Shown here piece by piece: positions 7,708-16,123 of a stretch of 64,000 nt of DNA (the first letter of the stretch is position 1; every line of letters starts with the position of its first letter). The stretch covers positions 1 to 64,000 of the forward strand of contig NZ_SOFM01000049.1 of the NCBI RefSeq assembly GCF_004402705.1, written 5' to 3'. A program made the translations under genes and the position numbers. This DNA is from Cryobacterium mannosilyticum. GTDB taxonomy: Bacteria > Actinomycetota > Actinomycetes > Actinomycetales > Microbacteriaceae. A model generated the notes under the pieces. That model searched no databases and was not told the origin of the DNA. It saw nothing but the letters and a program-made list of their open reading frames with translations.

Positions 7708-8664
7708 CTAAGCCACTGCGGCCACTGCGGCCAGGGCGTCTCGGGCGCGGCTCAGGGACGACCCGAGCCCCCATTCGACGGCCAACCGATCCAGTTCGGC
7801 TGCCCGTTCGCCGGTGCCGACCCGGATGCGCGCGTCGAAGTCGGGCAGGTCGAGGTCGCGGACGACCTTCACCACGGCCGGGGCGACCCTGAGGTAGGCG
7901 GCGGCGGCGGCGATCCTGGCTCGCACGGGCGCGGCCATCCCCGACGCGGGGTCTGCCGCTGCCGCGACGATCCCGTCGAGGCTGCCGAAGCTGGCCAGCA
8001 ACGCGGCCGCCGTCTTCTCGCCGACGCCGGGCACGCCGGGCAGCCCATCGGAGGCGTCGCCGCGCATCGCGGCGAAGTCCGCGTACTGCGCCGGGCTGAC
8101 TCCGTACTTGGCCCGGAGCGTGACATCCGTCAGGATCTCCAGCCGGGCCATGCCGCGCCCGGTGTAGATCACCCGCACGTCGCGGGAGTCGTCGACCAGT
8201 TGGAAAAGGTCCCGATCCCCGGTGACGACGTCCACCGGAATCGGGGAATGCGAGGCCAGCGTGCCGATGACATCGTCCGCCTCGTGGTCCGGGGCGCCGA
8301 TCACCGGCACCCCGAGCGCGCCGAGCACCTCACGGATGACCGGGACCTGAGGAACGAGCAAGTCCGGAACGTCCTCGATCGGGTGGCCGACGGCATCCGT
8401 CGGCTGCGCAGCGGCGACCCGGTGGGTCTTGTAGGTGGGAATCAGGTCCACCCGCCAACCGGGGCGCCAGTCGTCGTCCCAGCAGGCAACGATTTCGGTC
8501 GGCCGGAACTCCGAGGCGAGCCGGGCGATGATGTCGAGCAGCCCCCGGACGGCGTTCACGGGCGCGCCGTTCGGCGCCTGCACGGAATCGGGCACCCCGT
8601 GGAAGGCACGGAAGTACAGGGCGGCGGTGTCGAGGAGCATCAGGCGCTCGCGGTGATCGGTCAC
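7708..8664 (-). CDS. 5'-3' exonuclease (PolA N-terminal/FEN-like)
   Basis: A roughly 318-residue stand-alone 5'-3' exonuclease homologous to the N-terminal domain of DNA polymerase I. Acidic metal-binding motifs are visible: LMLLDTAALYFRAF, VACWDDDWRPGWR, DHEADDVIGTLA and VVTGDRDLFQLV. The helix-hairpin-helix region is GDASDGLPGVPGVGEKTAA. Such enzymes remove RNA primers or flaps. The GTG start at 8664 is preferred over the ATG at 8688, because GGGAGG lies eight bases upstream of the GTG while the ATG lacks a ribosome site. It appears monocistronic. Confidence 0.85.
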   Translation of the reverse strand: MTDHRERLMLLDTAALYFRAFHGVPDSVQAPNGAPVNAVRGLLDIIARLASEFRPTEIVACWDDDWRPGWRVDLIPTYKTHRVAAAQPTDAVGHPIEDVPDLLVPQVPVIREVLGALGVPVIGAPDHEADDVIGTLASHSPIPVDVVTGDRDLFQLVDDSRDVRVIYTGRGMARLEILTDVTLRAKYGVSPAQYADFAAMRGDASDGLPGVPGVGEKTAAALLASFGSLDGIVAAAADPASGMAAPVRARIAAAAAYLRVAPAVVKVVRDLDLPDFDARIRVGTGERAAELDRLAVEWGLGSSLSRARDALAAVAAVA

Positions 8665-8834
8665 GGCGGCATCCTCCCACACTGGCAATCTGAATGCGAT
8701 CGACCCCGCCAGATGGTGAACAATCGGGAGATTGGGCCTTCGGCTCCCTGTTCATCCTCGGCTTTCCCCTCGTCGCGACCTGTGCAGGAATCGGTGCGGC
8801 GCAGCACTCGGAGCGTGGGCAGCTGCTGGCGTGA

Positions 8835-9479
8835 TCATCCGATAGCGGATTGATCCGTTCGGCTCATGTCGCCCGTCGCCGGGGCAGAGCCCGTCGGGCC
8901 GTACCGCAGGAGAACAGTGCCCTTCCTCGACGGGGCCGCGGCGCTGAGCAGCTCAAGGGACAGAGGTGGTCCGTCGGCGGTGAAGAGGCGTTTGCCGGGA
9001 CCGAGCACGATCGGGTAGACCCACAGATTCAACTGGTCGAACAGGCCGTCGGCGACGAGAGTGCGGGCGAAGTCGATGCTGCCGATCACGTGGATCTCCC
9101 GGTGTCGCTCGCGCAGAACACCCATTTCCGCGGCGAGGTCGCGGCCGAGCAGATGCGAGTCGCGCCAGGTGAGCTCCGGCGCGCCCCGCGAGGCGACGTA
9201 CTTGGGGATCGCGTCGAACTTGCGCGCGATGTCGGCGTCGGGTCCCTCGAGGTGATGCGGCCAGTAGCCAGCGAAAATGTCGTAGGTGCGCCGTCCGAGT
9301 ATCAACGCGTCCATCGCGTGGATCCCCTCCGCTATCTGGGCGCCGTCGGTGTCGTCAATCAGGGGCGCCTGCCAGCCGCCGAAGGCGAATCCGCCGTCGG
9401 TGTCTTCGTCGGGGCCGCCGGGAGCCTGGGCGACCCCGTCGAGCGTGGTGAAGAGGTCGATGTGAATACGACCGGTCAT
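8835..9479 (-). CDS. Dihydrofolate reductase family protein (RibD C-terminal-like)
   Basis: A 214-residue protein of the RibD C-terminal/DHFR-like family. The N-terminus IHIDLFTTLDGVAQAPGG and the central ALILGRRTYDIFAGYWP are diagnostic. EIHVIGSIDFARTL followed by LNLWVYPIVLGPGKRLF completes the fold. Members reduce pterin- or flavin-related substrates with NADPH, but most, including this subgroup, have no known substrate. A good AGGAGATCTCC stretch precedes the ATG. It stands alone. Confidence 0.8.
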   Translation of the reverse strand: MTGRIHIDLFTTLDGVAQAPGGPDEDTDGGFAFGGWQAPLIDDTDGAQIAEGIHAMDALILGRRTYDIFAGYWPHHLEGPDADIARKFDAIPKYVASRGAPELTWRDSHLLGRDLAAEMGVLRERHREIHVIGSIDFARTLVADGLFDQLNLWVYPIVLGPGKRLFTADGPPLSLELLSAAAPSRKGTVLLRYGPTGSAPATGDMSRTDQSAIG

Positions 9480-9571
9480 GGAGATCTCCTATCGTCGCGG
9501 CAGGACGCCGTGATCACGTCGCATGACGCGACCAACGCCGTACGGCTTCCTAACGTCTAAGGGAACGACAC

Positions 9572-9982
9572 CTAGCTGACGGCTCTCTCCAGCAACGCCA
9601 CCAGTCGCTTCTGATCGGCGGCGGTCAGCCTGGTCACGGCGTAGGAGCTCGGCCAGAAATTGCCTTCGTCGAGGTTCGCGTCCTGCTGAAAGCCGATGGT
9701 GGCGTACCTCCCCTTGAACTTGGCGGCGCTCTGGAAGAACACCACGACCTTGCCGTCAGCGTTGGTGTAGGCCGGCATGCCGTACCACGTCTTTGACCCG
9801 AGAATGGTGTGGCCCTTGACCAGTTGGTGCAGTGTCTCGGCCAACTCCTTATCCGTGCCGGTCATCTCGGCGATCGCGGCAAGGCATGCTGCCTCCAGGT
9901 CGGCGCCCTCCTGTGCGGCCTTTGCTTCGGCCGCTGCTGCTCGCATTGCTGCCTTTTCCTCTTTACTGAAGGCGGTGCTCAT
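9572..9982 (-). CDS. DUF1801-like (YdhG/iron-chaperone-like) protein
   Basis: A 136-residue protein with a lysine/alanine-rich N-terminal helix (residues 1-30) and a DUF1801-type core: LHQLVKGHTILGSKTWYGMPAY, then VVFFQSAAKFKGRYATIGF. This family is related to frataxin-like YdhG, with no firmly known biochemical role. AAAGGAACAGACC before the ATG is a suitable ribosome site. It begins the accessory stretch of small minus-strand genes. Confidence 0.7.
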   Translation of the reverse strand: MSTAFSKEEKAAMRAAAAEAKAAQEGADLEAACLAAIAEMTGTDKELAETLHQLVKGHTILGSKTWYGMPAYTNADGKVVVFFQSAAKFKGRYATIGFQQDANLDEGNFWPSSYAVTRLTAADQKRLVALLERAVS

Positions 9983-10170
9983 GGTCTGTTCCTTTCAGCT
10001 GTCGGGTCTACGCCGCAACTCTAGGCGGAACCAGATGGGCGTGCTTCTTTGATCCTGTTCGGCTTGGTTGGCATCCGTGCAATGCGACCAGGCAGTTCGG
10101 TGAGGTGACCCTGGCTGGGTCGGGTGGTTTCGGGCAGTCACAGTACTTCGCTGCTGCCCGTGCGCTCGGA

Positions 10171-10351
10171 TCAGGCGGCCAAGTGAAACGTGCTCGCGAA
10201 GCGGTCGAGGAGGTCGCCGCGGCCGCGCCGTACCTCGACCACACCGGTCGCGATCGCGAACGATGAGCAGCGACCAGCGCTCACCGATCAGCTCGACGGC
10301 CCGCGTTATCCCATCGAACTGGCCGTAGTCGCGTGCAGCCACCGACCTCAC
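10171..10351 (-). pseudogene. HxlR-family regulator remnant (frameshifted, truncated)
   Basis: From ATG 10351 the reverse strand encodes an HxlR N-terminus (ARDYGQFDGITRAVELIGERWSLLIVRD). After about residue 33 the similarity leaves this frame. A shifted frame continues with RRGRGDLLDRFASTFHLAA, recalling the family's RRYGDLL segment, and stops at 10171. The rest of the winged helix is missing. The start codon overlaps the 3' end of the glyoxalase-like gene, so it may once have been its operon partner. The exact frameshift point cannot be fixed. Confidence 0.55.
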
Positions 10352-10776
10352 GCCTGCTGGTTCTCGACGGCAGGGATGTCAGCCGCGGCCGGGTCGAACC
10401 AGCCGAACTCGATGGCATTGCCGTCCGGGTCAGTCAGTCCTCGCTGGTACATGAAGCCGTAGTCGGCGGCGGGGCGCGGCTCAGCGGCACCGGCCGCAAG
10501 ACCGTCGGTGGCCGCCTTGTCGACGGCTTCGCGCGTGTCGAGGTAGATCGATGTCGACGCCGACGGGTTCACCGCGGGATCGCCGATGGGGAGGTCGGTG
10601 AAGGTTTGGAAGAACTCGCGGAGCATCAGCATCAAGAAGCTGTGTCCCTCTTCAACAATGAAGCAGGCGGCGTTGTGGTCACTCACCCGCGGGTTGAAAG
10701 TGAGACCGATCGCCTCGTAGAACGCCTTCGAGCGCTCAAGGTCGGTCACAGGCAGGCCGACGAATACTGCAGTCAT
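10348..10776 (-). CDS. Glyoxalase/VOC superfamily protein
   Basis: A 142-residue vicinal-oxygen-chelate protein. The first beta-alpha-beta unit is VFVGLPVTDLERSKAFYEAIGLTF and the second ends with GLTDPDGNAIEFGWFDP. The latter contains the Glu that ligates metal in metal-dependent members. This subgroup (lactoylglutathione-lyase-like) is annotated from sequence only. AGGGAG lies six bases before the ATG. Its 3' end overlaps the start of the broken HxlR remnant by four bases. Confidence 0.8.
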   Translation of the reverse strand: MTAVFVGLPVTDLERSKAFYEAIGLTFNPRVSDHNAACFIVEEGHSFLMLMLREFFQTFTDLPIGDPAVNPSASTSIYLDTREAVDKAATDGLAAGAAEPRPAADYGFMYQRGLTDPDGNAIEFGWFDPAAADIPAVENQQA

Positions 10777-10816
10777 GGTTCTCCCTCTCGTGAGTCGGTA
10801 TGTTGACGATGTCGAT

Positions 10817-11308
10817 TCAGAACGTGAGCATCATGGTGTCCGACTTGCCGACCCGTCCCGCGATGACGAAGCCGTTACTCACGTACAGGGCGCGGGCTCG
10901 TTCGTTCTCGTCTTCGACACTCAAACTCAGTCCCTGGAGGCCACGATCCGCTGCGGCCCGGATGGTCTGCTCCAGAAGAACGCGGCCCACGCCTTGCCCT
11001 CGATGAGTACTTGCCACGCCCATGCCTAATTCGGGGATGCCTTCGTCAACGAATCCGTATCCGGGATCGTCGGCCGTCATGAACCTCGCCCAGGTCGCGC
11101 CGACCGGATTGCCCTCAGCCTCGTGTGCCAGGAAACCGAAGTCTGAGCTTCGTTTCCAATCGGAGAGGTAATGCCAAATATCGGGGTTTTTCATGATCGA
11201 TTGCAGAGTTGCGGGTGGCTGGTCTTGGCGCCAGTTGACTGCTTCCAGCAGCATCGCGGCGAGAAAGTCGATGTCCTCAGTGGCAGCATCGCGGATGTGC
11301 ACTGTCAT
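10817..11308 (-). CDS. GNAT family N-acetyltransferase
   Basis: A 163-residue GNAT enzyme. The acetyl-CoA binding motif is visible as LGMGVASTHRGQGVGRVLLEQTI, with the R/Q-x-x-G-x-G/A loop (RGQGVG). The later ENERARALYVSNGFVIAG is motif B. It transfers acetyl groups from acetyl-CoA to an unknown amine. GAGGAA precedes the ATG at suitable distance. It lies between the glyoxalase gene and an APH-like kinase in the same orientation, but gaps argue for separate units. Confidence 0.85.
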   Translation of the reverse strand: MTVHIRDAATEDIDFLAAMLLEAVNWRQDQPPATLQSIMKNPDIWHYLSDWKRSSDFGFLAHEAEGNPVGATWARFMTADDPGYGFVDEGIPELGMGVASTHRGQGVGRVLLEQTIRAAADRGLQGLSLSVEDENERARALYVSNGFVIAGRVGKSDTMMLTF

Positions 11309-11496
11309 GGCGCTGTTCCTCAGTTCCCAAAAGTGGCTATGTCGACGTGTCGACGTGGTTTGCGCGCTTAGCGATGGAACATGCCTCGAGTGTTGCAGTC
11401 ATTGCGCGTGACGTCCAGTCACGACCCTCGGGTTCTGTCTGGGCGTCAACGAACTTCTACCGGAAGTGCCTCAGTCAATGCGGCTCCCTTCATCAA

Positions 11497-12258
11497 TCAC
11501 GAGCTCGGTCGCGAGAGCGCTTGCTCCCAAGCCGTTCGATTTTGGTTGACGTATTCGGTCGCGTCACGCCAGAATTCGCCGTGTCCGCTCTCGTACATAT
11601 CCGCCCAGGGTTGGAGACCGGTTTCGTGTGAGGTGCGCAGTAGTTCGAACATAGCGGCGGTCCGCTTCGCCATCGTTGCTGGAAGCGCGTCGCGGAGCGC
11701 GGTGTCGGCCTCGTACCCTTCGACCAAAGCACGCAGCCTGAGTCCAGCGGACTCGACGGGTTCACCGGCAACGAGCATGCCAAAGGCTTGGGCCGCGTAC
11801 GCCAGGTCCCACAGTCGAGTGCTCGGTCCTGCACCATCCCAATCTATGAAAACCCAGCGATCCCCGATGACAAGGTTCCACGGCGCGAGGTCGTTGTGAC
11901 ACATCAGGTTCGGGTCGTCAACTGGCAGCAGCATCTCCCAGCCATCAGGGTCGGGAATTGGAACAGATTCACTCGCATCGTGGATACGGCGGATCATCTG
12001 CCCGACCCGTCGCAGATCGTCGGTGCCTAGCGGCATCTGATCCAACGCCATCACGCCTTCGACAAATTCGACAGATTGCCGGCCGGACTCGTCGCGGCCA
12101 AGCGGCCGTGGAGCATCTACACCGTGCGAACGGAGCTCTGCAAGATAGCTCTGCATGACCGAGGTATTGCTGATCCAGGGCTTTCGGACAGTGTCGCCCA
12201 CTCGCACAACAGCGCCTGACGCGTTGCCTCCAGTGAGTTTCAGTTCGTCCTCGCCCAT
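11497..12258 (-). CDS. Aminoglycoside phosphotransferase-like (APH) kinase
   Basis: A 253-residue protein of the APH/choline-kinase superfamily. The catalytic loop is CHNDLAPWNLV (HxDxxxxN form) and the metal-binding Asp is in VFIDWDGAGPSTRLWDLAYA. The substrate could be an aminoglycoside, a macrolide or an unrelated hydroxyl compound; sequence alone does not show resistance. The start is leaderless: TAGCGT lies six bases before the ATG. Confidence 0.8.
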   Translation of the reverse strand: MGEDELKLTGGNASGAVVRVGDTVRKPWISNTSVMQSYLAELRSHGVDAPRPLGRDESGRQSVEFVEGVMALDQMPLGTDDLRRVGQMIRRIHDASESVPIPDPDGWEMLLPVDDPNLMCHNDLAPWNLVIGDRWVFIDWDGAGPSTRLWDLAYAAQAFGMLVAGEPVESAGLRLRALVEGYEADTALRDALPATMAKRTAAMFELLRTSHETGLQPWADMYESGHGEFWRDATEYVNQNRTAWEQALSRPSS

Positions 12259-12264
12259 GCCATC

Positions 12265-12270
12265 ACGCTA
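12265..12270 (-). promoter_or_regulatory. Leaderless -10 box for the APH-like kinase
   Basis: TAGCGT on the minus strand with six bases to the ATG at 12258, and no ribosome site in between. Confidence 0.45.
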
Positions 12271-12446
12271 CCGTCCTGAAGTCGAACCGCTTTCGGAACC
12301 CTATCGACACTGGTGTCACTGGTGATACCGCGTGTCCATGCCAATGACCCTTCGCTTGACCGATGATGAGGCCGACGCCCGGACATGCTGAGGCGGCGCC
12401 CGGAATTCTCCTAGGCTGGGTGCCCAGGTGGGAGTACGGTCGGGCC

Positions 12447-13241
12447 ATGAAACCACAATCCCGATTCCTGTCCAGCGCCCTCGCCGTCGTCCTCGCCGTT
12501 TCGGCAGTGGTCGCTGCCGGTGGCCTTCCGGCCTCCGCCGCGCCCGCGGCCCCGGTCAACAAATACGTCGCCCTGGGTGACTCTTACGCGGCGGGGCAAG
12601 GCGGCGGTGGCTACACGGGCAGCTGCCTGCAAAGCCCGAACGGCTACCCGGCGCTGCTGGATGCGGTCAAGGGGATCAACCTGCTGCGCAACGTAAGCTG
12701 CAGCTCGGCCACGACCGTCGACGTCACCTCCACCCAGTTGTCGGCCCTGAACCGGGGGACCACGCTGGTCACCCTGACCGTGGGGGGTAACGACCTCAAC
12801 GTCGCCGGCGTCGCGGCGGCGTGTGCCTCGGCGGACGTGGCGGCGTGCGGGGCTGCCATCTCCTCGGCCGGGGATTTGCTCTACTCCGGTGAGCTGATGG
12901 TCCGTCTGGCCGCGACGTACGCGCAGGTCGCGGTCGCGGCCCCGAACGCCCGCGTGGTCGTAACCGGCTACCCGCTTCTCTTCGCTCCCTCGGCCAACCC
13001 GCTGATCAGCCAAGTCAACGGCGCCACGGTGGTCCTGAACCAGACCATCCAAGGTGTCGTGGCCCAGGCCCAGGCAGCCCGTCCGAACGCGAGCATCGGC
13101 TACGTCGATGTGTCCGCGGCTTTCGCAGGTCACGCCATCGGCGACGCCGATTCCTGGGTCAACTTCGCCGGCCAGGATGCATTCCATCCGACCCCCGCCG
13201 GCTATCAGGCGTACGCGGCGGCCATCCGGGCGGTCTTGTAG
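12447..13241 (+). CDS. Secreted SGNH/GDSL hydrolase
   Basis: A 264-residue secreted esterase or lipase. A Sec signal peptide spans residues 1 to about 31: MKPQSR, then a hydrophobic alanine/valine core and a likely cut after ASA. The SGNH blocks are ALGDSYAAGQG (nucleophile Ser), LTVGGNDLN (Gly/Asn oxyanion) and the C-terminal DAFHPTPAGY (Asp and His). The ATG at 12447 is chosen because it directly starts the signal peptide; an open frame upstream to 12363 has no such feature. The gene is monocistronic, in the opposite orientation to its neighbours. Confidence 0.85.
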   Translation: MKPQSRFLSSALAVVLAVSAVVAAGGLPASAAPAAPVNKYVALGDSYAAGQGGGGYTGSCLQSPNGYPALLDAVKGINLLRNVSCSSATTVDVTSTQLSALNRGTTLVTLTVGGNDLNVAGVAAACASADVAACGAAISSAGDLLYSGELMVRLAATYAQVAVAAPNARVVVTGYPLLFAPSANPLISQVNGATVVLNQTIQGVVAQAQAARPNASIGYVDVSAAFAGHAIGDADSWVNFAGQDAFHPTPAGYQAYAAAIRAVL

Positions 13242-13546
13242 CACCGCGGCCGAGGCCCGCACCTCACCCGTTGCTCCTGACGCAGTTCGACGATTCGTGT
13301 CTTGTTCATAGGCTTAATATTGACGCCACCTCTCCCGTTGGCACCACGCCACGGTGACGCCAGTGAACCGCCACATAACCGCCACGTACGCGGCACGCCA
13401 TTCTCCTCGGGACGATCACTGCACGCAGCGAGTCAGACTCCCGGCTGGCAACGTCGCAGCGAAACCGCTTCGCCAGTCAGCGAACCCTCAGAGGTGAAGC
13501 GGCATGCAGATCGAGGCCGTCCGGGTTCGGTCTGATCAGAGCTATG
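13242..13546. other. Non-coding gap after the SGNH hydrolase gene
   Basis: About 300 bases without a convincing gene. The sequence is less GC-skewed than its neighbours and includes an AT-richer patch near 13310-13322. I see no strong terminator or known repeat; CGAACCCTCAG near 13482 weakly resembles the right half of the intergenic repeat family found at 16-30 kb. Confidence 0.4.
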
Positions 13547-14233
13547 TCAGCAGCAGGCGTCCGTGTCGGCGGTCCGCTCGCCCGTGAGGGCGATGATCGG
13601 CACTGCGCAGGCGTCGCCCTTCCAAGCTTCCGCACCCTCCCGGATGGCAAACCCTGCGATCACGAGGGCGGCGATCGAATCCGCCCACGCCCACCCCAGG
13701 AACGAATTGAGCAGCAGCCCGGCCAGGAGAGCGGCGGACAGGTAGCTGCAGATCAGGGTCTGCTTCGAGTCCGCCACGGCCGACGCGGATCCCAGCTCCC
13801 GGCCGGTGCGACGTTCGAACCAGCTCAGGACAGGCATGACGGCGAGGCTGACGGCGGCCAGCGCGATCCCGACGGGGCTGTGCTCCGCTTCGCGAAGGCC
13901 GAAGAGCGACAGGCAGGAATCGACGATCACGTAGGCGGCCAGGCCGAAGAAGGAGTATGCAACGACGCGCAGCGCGACCTTCTCGCGCTTCTCCGGGTCG
14001 GGGGCGGCGAATTGCCAGGCGATCGCGGCCGCAGAGAGAACTTCGACGATGGAGTCGAGACCGAAGCCGATCAGGGCGGCAGAGGATGCCACGGTGCCGG
14101 CGGTGAGCGCGATGACCGCCTCGATCACGTTGTAGGTGATCGTGACGGCGACGACGAGCCGGATTCGGCGTTGAAGGATCAGTTTCCGGACCGGGTCCAG
14201 GGCGGGGGCGGGTCCGCTCGTGGTGGCGGTCAT
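13547..14233 (-). CDS. Cation diffusion facilitator family transporter
   Basis: A 228-residue integral membrane protein with about six hydrophobic segments. GFGLDSIVEVLSAAAIAWQF and ASAVADSKQTLICSYL hold the Asp residues of the transmembrane metal site of CDF exporters, and WADSIAALVIAGFAIREG a third conserved segment. It lacks the usual cytoplasmic C-terminal domain and ends in DTDACC, a possible metal-binding tail. CDF proteins export Zn, Cd or related ions using protons. Its ATG overlaps the stop of the ArsR/CmtR-like gene by four bases (14230-14233), so regulator and exporter are one operon. Confidence 0.85.
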   Translation of the reverse strand: MTATTSGPAPALDPVRKLILQRRIRLVVAVTITYNVIEAVIALTAGTVASSAALIGFGLDSIVEVLSAAAIAWQFAAPDPEKREKVALRVVAYSFFGLAAYVIVDSCLSLFGLREAEHSPVGIALAAVSLAVMPVLSWFERRTGRELGSASAVADSKQTLICSYLSAALLAGLLLNSFLGWAWADSIAALVIAGFAIREGAEAWKGDACAVPIIALTGERTADTDACC

Positions 14234-14583
14234 GCTCTGGTCCCGCAACAGAGGGGCAGATCGCAGTCTTCGTCGCAGCATTCGACGCCGTCGTCCACCG
14301 CGAGCACAACGGCGAAGAGCAACGTCAGCGCTCGGGTCAGGTGTTGGTCGACGATTTCGTACCGTGTTTGTCGGCCCTCCGTCACGGCGGCAACAATGCC
14401 GCAACCGCGCAGGCAGCTCAAATGGTTCGATACGTTCGAGCGTGTGAGGTCGAGGTCGCGCGCCAGCCGGGCGGGATAGCCGGGCTGCTCGAGGAGGCTG
14501 AGCAGGATCCGTGAGCGGGTCGGATCGGCCATTGCCCGGCCGAGCCGGATCATGACATCGAGGCGCGAAGCAATCGTCAGCAT
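14230..14583 (-). CDS. ArsR/SmtB-family metal sensor, CmtR-like
   Basis: A 117-residue winged-helix repressor closely resembling mycobacterial CmtR, a Cd/Pb sensor. MADPTRSRILLSLL is the family core. DLTRSNVSNHLSCLRGCGIV contains the two helix cysteines (C-x3-C) that ligate metal in CmtR. The C-terminus, VECCDEDCDLPLCCG, supplies the additional ligand and is richer in Cys than CmtR. It likely represses the cmtR-CDF operon until toxic metal binds. The start is leaderless: TATGGT sits six bases before the ATG, so repressor binding near the start codon would directly block initiation. Confidence 0.85.
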   Translation of the reverse strand: MLTIASRLDVMIRLGRAMADPTRSRILLSLLEQPGYPARLARDLDLTRSNVSNHLSCLRGCGIVAAVTEGRQTRYEIVDQHLTRALTLLFAVVLAVDDGVECCDEDCDLPLCCGTRA

Positions 14584-14589
14584 GAACTG

Positions 14590-14595
14590 ACCATA
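14590..14595 (-). promoter_or_regulatory. Leaderless -10 box for the cmtR-like operon
   Basis: TATGGT on the minus strand, six bases before the ATG at 14583. On the plus strand TGACCAT occurs twice nearby (from 14588 and from 14606), a possible regulator contact. Confidence 0.45.
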
Positions 14596-14941
14596 CAGCC
14601 ACCGATGACCATTGGTTGAACTCGGTGAACGAACTTTGAGTGACGCGCACGGAGCGTGAATTGCAGAGGCAGGAGGCTGCTCACCTGGGGTGTCACGGAT
14701 GGGTATCTGTTGAGACGGGCGAGCGGCTACAGTCCGATCACGGAGTAGCGGCGGTCGATTCCCGTGTCCGGTGGTCGAATAGTCACCGGCCCACGCGCCA
14801 CCACCCCGCCGCGACTACGGCACACTAGGACCACACGAGAGTGGCCCTGTTTTCACTTGGCAGAAATACCTTTGTCTTCAGTGGGCGTCAACAAGCCACC
14901 CCCGCTCTCGGCTTCGAACACACCCCGCACCATGAGGAGCA
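14596..14941. other. Divergent intergenic region between the metal operon and the DapA-like gene
   Basis: About 350 bases without a recognisable gene. It must hold the upstream part of the cmtR-like promoter and the promoter of the DapA-like gene. GAGGAG near 14935 is the ribosome site of the latter. No known repeat or RNA element was recognised. Confidence 0.4.
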
Positions 14942-15844
14942 ATGAGCATCTTCACTGGCCTGAGCGCCTTCCCCCTGACCCCGTTTCAGAACGATGCGGT
15001 CGACGAGCACGCGTATATCGGCCTGATCCAAAGGTTGAGTGTTGCGAAGGTGGACTCGATCACAACGCTGGGCTCGACGGGCTCCTATGCCTATCTCACC
15101 CCGAACGAGCGTGCCCGGGTCGCAGGTCTTGCCGTTGAGCATGCTGGCGAGACGCCCGTTTTCGTGGGGGTTGGGGCGCTGCGCACCTCCCAGATCCTCA
15201 CGAACATCGACCATGCCGAACAAGCCGGAGCCGCAGGAGTGCTGCTGGCTCCGATGAGCTACCAGCCCCTCACCGACGACGACGTATTCGAGCTGTTTCG
15301 CACCGTCACCGAGCACAGCGAGCTTCCCGTGATCGTCTACGACAACCCCGGCACCACCCACTTCACCTTCAGCATCGACCTCTACGCCCGCGTCGCCCGC
15401 CTGCCGGGGATCGCGTCGATCAAGATCCCCGGGGTACCTTCCGACCCCGCCGCAGCCCGCGCCCACGTCTCGGCGGTCCGAGCCGCGGTGCCCAAGCACG
15501 TCACGATCGGCGTGTCCGGTGACGCATTCGCCGCGACGGGTTTGAATGCGGGATGTGATGCCTGGTATTCGGTCATCGGGGGTATCGTCCCTGCGGCTGC
15601 GCTCGCAATCACGCGAGCCGCACAAGAAGGCCGGGCGGCGGACGCGGCGGCAGAATCAGAACTGCTCGCCCCGCTGTGGCGTCTGTTTACCGAGTTCGGA
15701 GGCAGTCTGCGCGTGGTCGCTGCCATCGCGGAGCACCTCGGCCTCGCCCCGCACGAGAGCCTGCCGCTCCCGATCCTCGGGCTGACCGAGGCGCGACGGG
15801 CACGTATCGCCGAGGTGGTGAATGAGCTCCGACTCGACCGATGA
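14942..15844 (+). CDS. Dihydrodipicolinate synthase/N-acetylneuraminate lyase family aldolase
   Basis: A 300-residue class I aldolase of the DapA family. TTLGSTGSYAYLTPNER replaces the canonical GTTGE-type loop. VIVYDNPGTTHF carries the conserved Tyr and ASIKIPG the Schiff-base Lys. The family makes or cleaves pyruvate adducts. The divergence of the substrate loop and its location among accessory genes suggest a catabolic or unknown aldolase rather than the lysine-pathway enzyme. GAGGAG precedes the ATG. Confidence 0.75.
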   Translation: MSIFTGLSAFPLTPFQNDAVDEHAYIGLIQRLSVAKVDSITTLGSTGSYAYLTPNERARVAGLAVEHAGETPVFVGVGALRTSQILTNIDHAEQAGAAGVLLAPMSYQPLTDDDVFELFRTVTEHSELPVIVYDNPGTTHFTFSIDLYARVARLPGIASIKIPGVPSDPAAARAHVSAVRAAVPKHVTIGVSGDAFAATGLNAGCDAWYSVIGGIVPAAALAITRAAQEGRAADAAAESELLAPLWRLFTEFGGSLRVVAAIAEHLGLAPHESLPLPILGLTEARRARIAEVVNELRLDR

Positions 15845-15956
15845 ACCCACTCATCCGGTCCCGTCCCAGCACGGCGGACACGGTGGTCGCTGTCCCGGTA
15901 AGTATTCGCGAGCAGCGCGCGGGGTTGGCCTCGCCGGAAACCGCCTGCGGCCGCGC

Positions 15957-16033
15957 ACAAGGGGGACCCCCATCGAGACGACTTCCTGCGCCACAGCGCG
16001 GTAGGCGGGCGTGGGGCCTTCTGTTTCCCCTGA
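15957..16033. repeat. Composite intergenic repeat, copy 1
   Basis: Bases 15965-16011 match 22239-22285 at 45 of 47 positions; the shared part includes GCGCCACAGCGCGGTAGGCG. TTCTGTTT, eight bases further on, is also shared. It begins with GGGGGACCCCCATCGAG, a variant of the left half of the short repeat family spread over 16-30 kb. It lies between the DapA-like gene and a SnoaL-like gene and is not inside any convincing gene. Confidence 0.65.
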
Positions 16034-16123
16034 CGACGCGCGTTGATGGTAGTCCGCTGGCGCTCCATCGGGCGGAGGAGCAGAATGTTCGTCATCGAGT
16101 TTCAACGTCGACCGGGAGGATAT

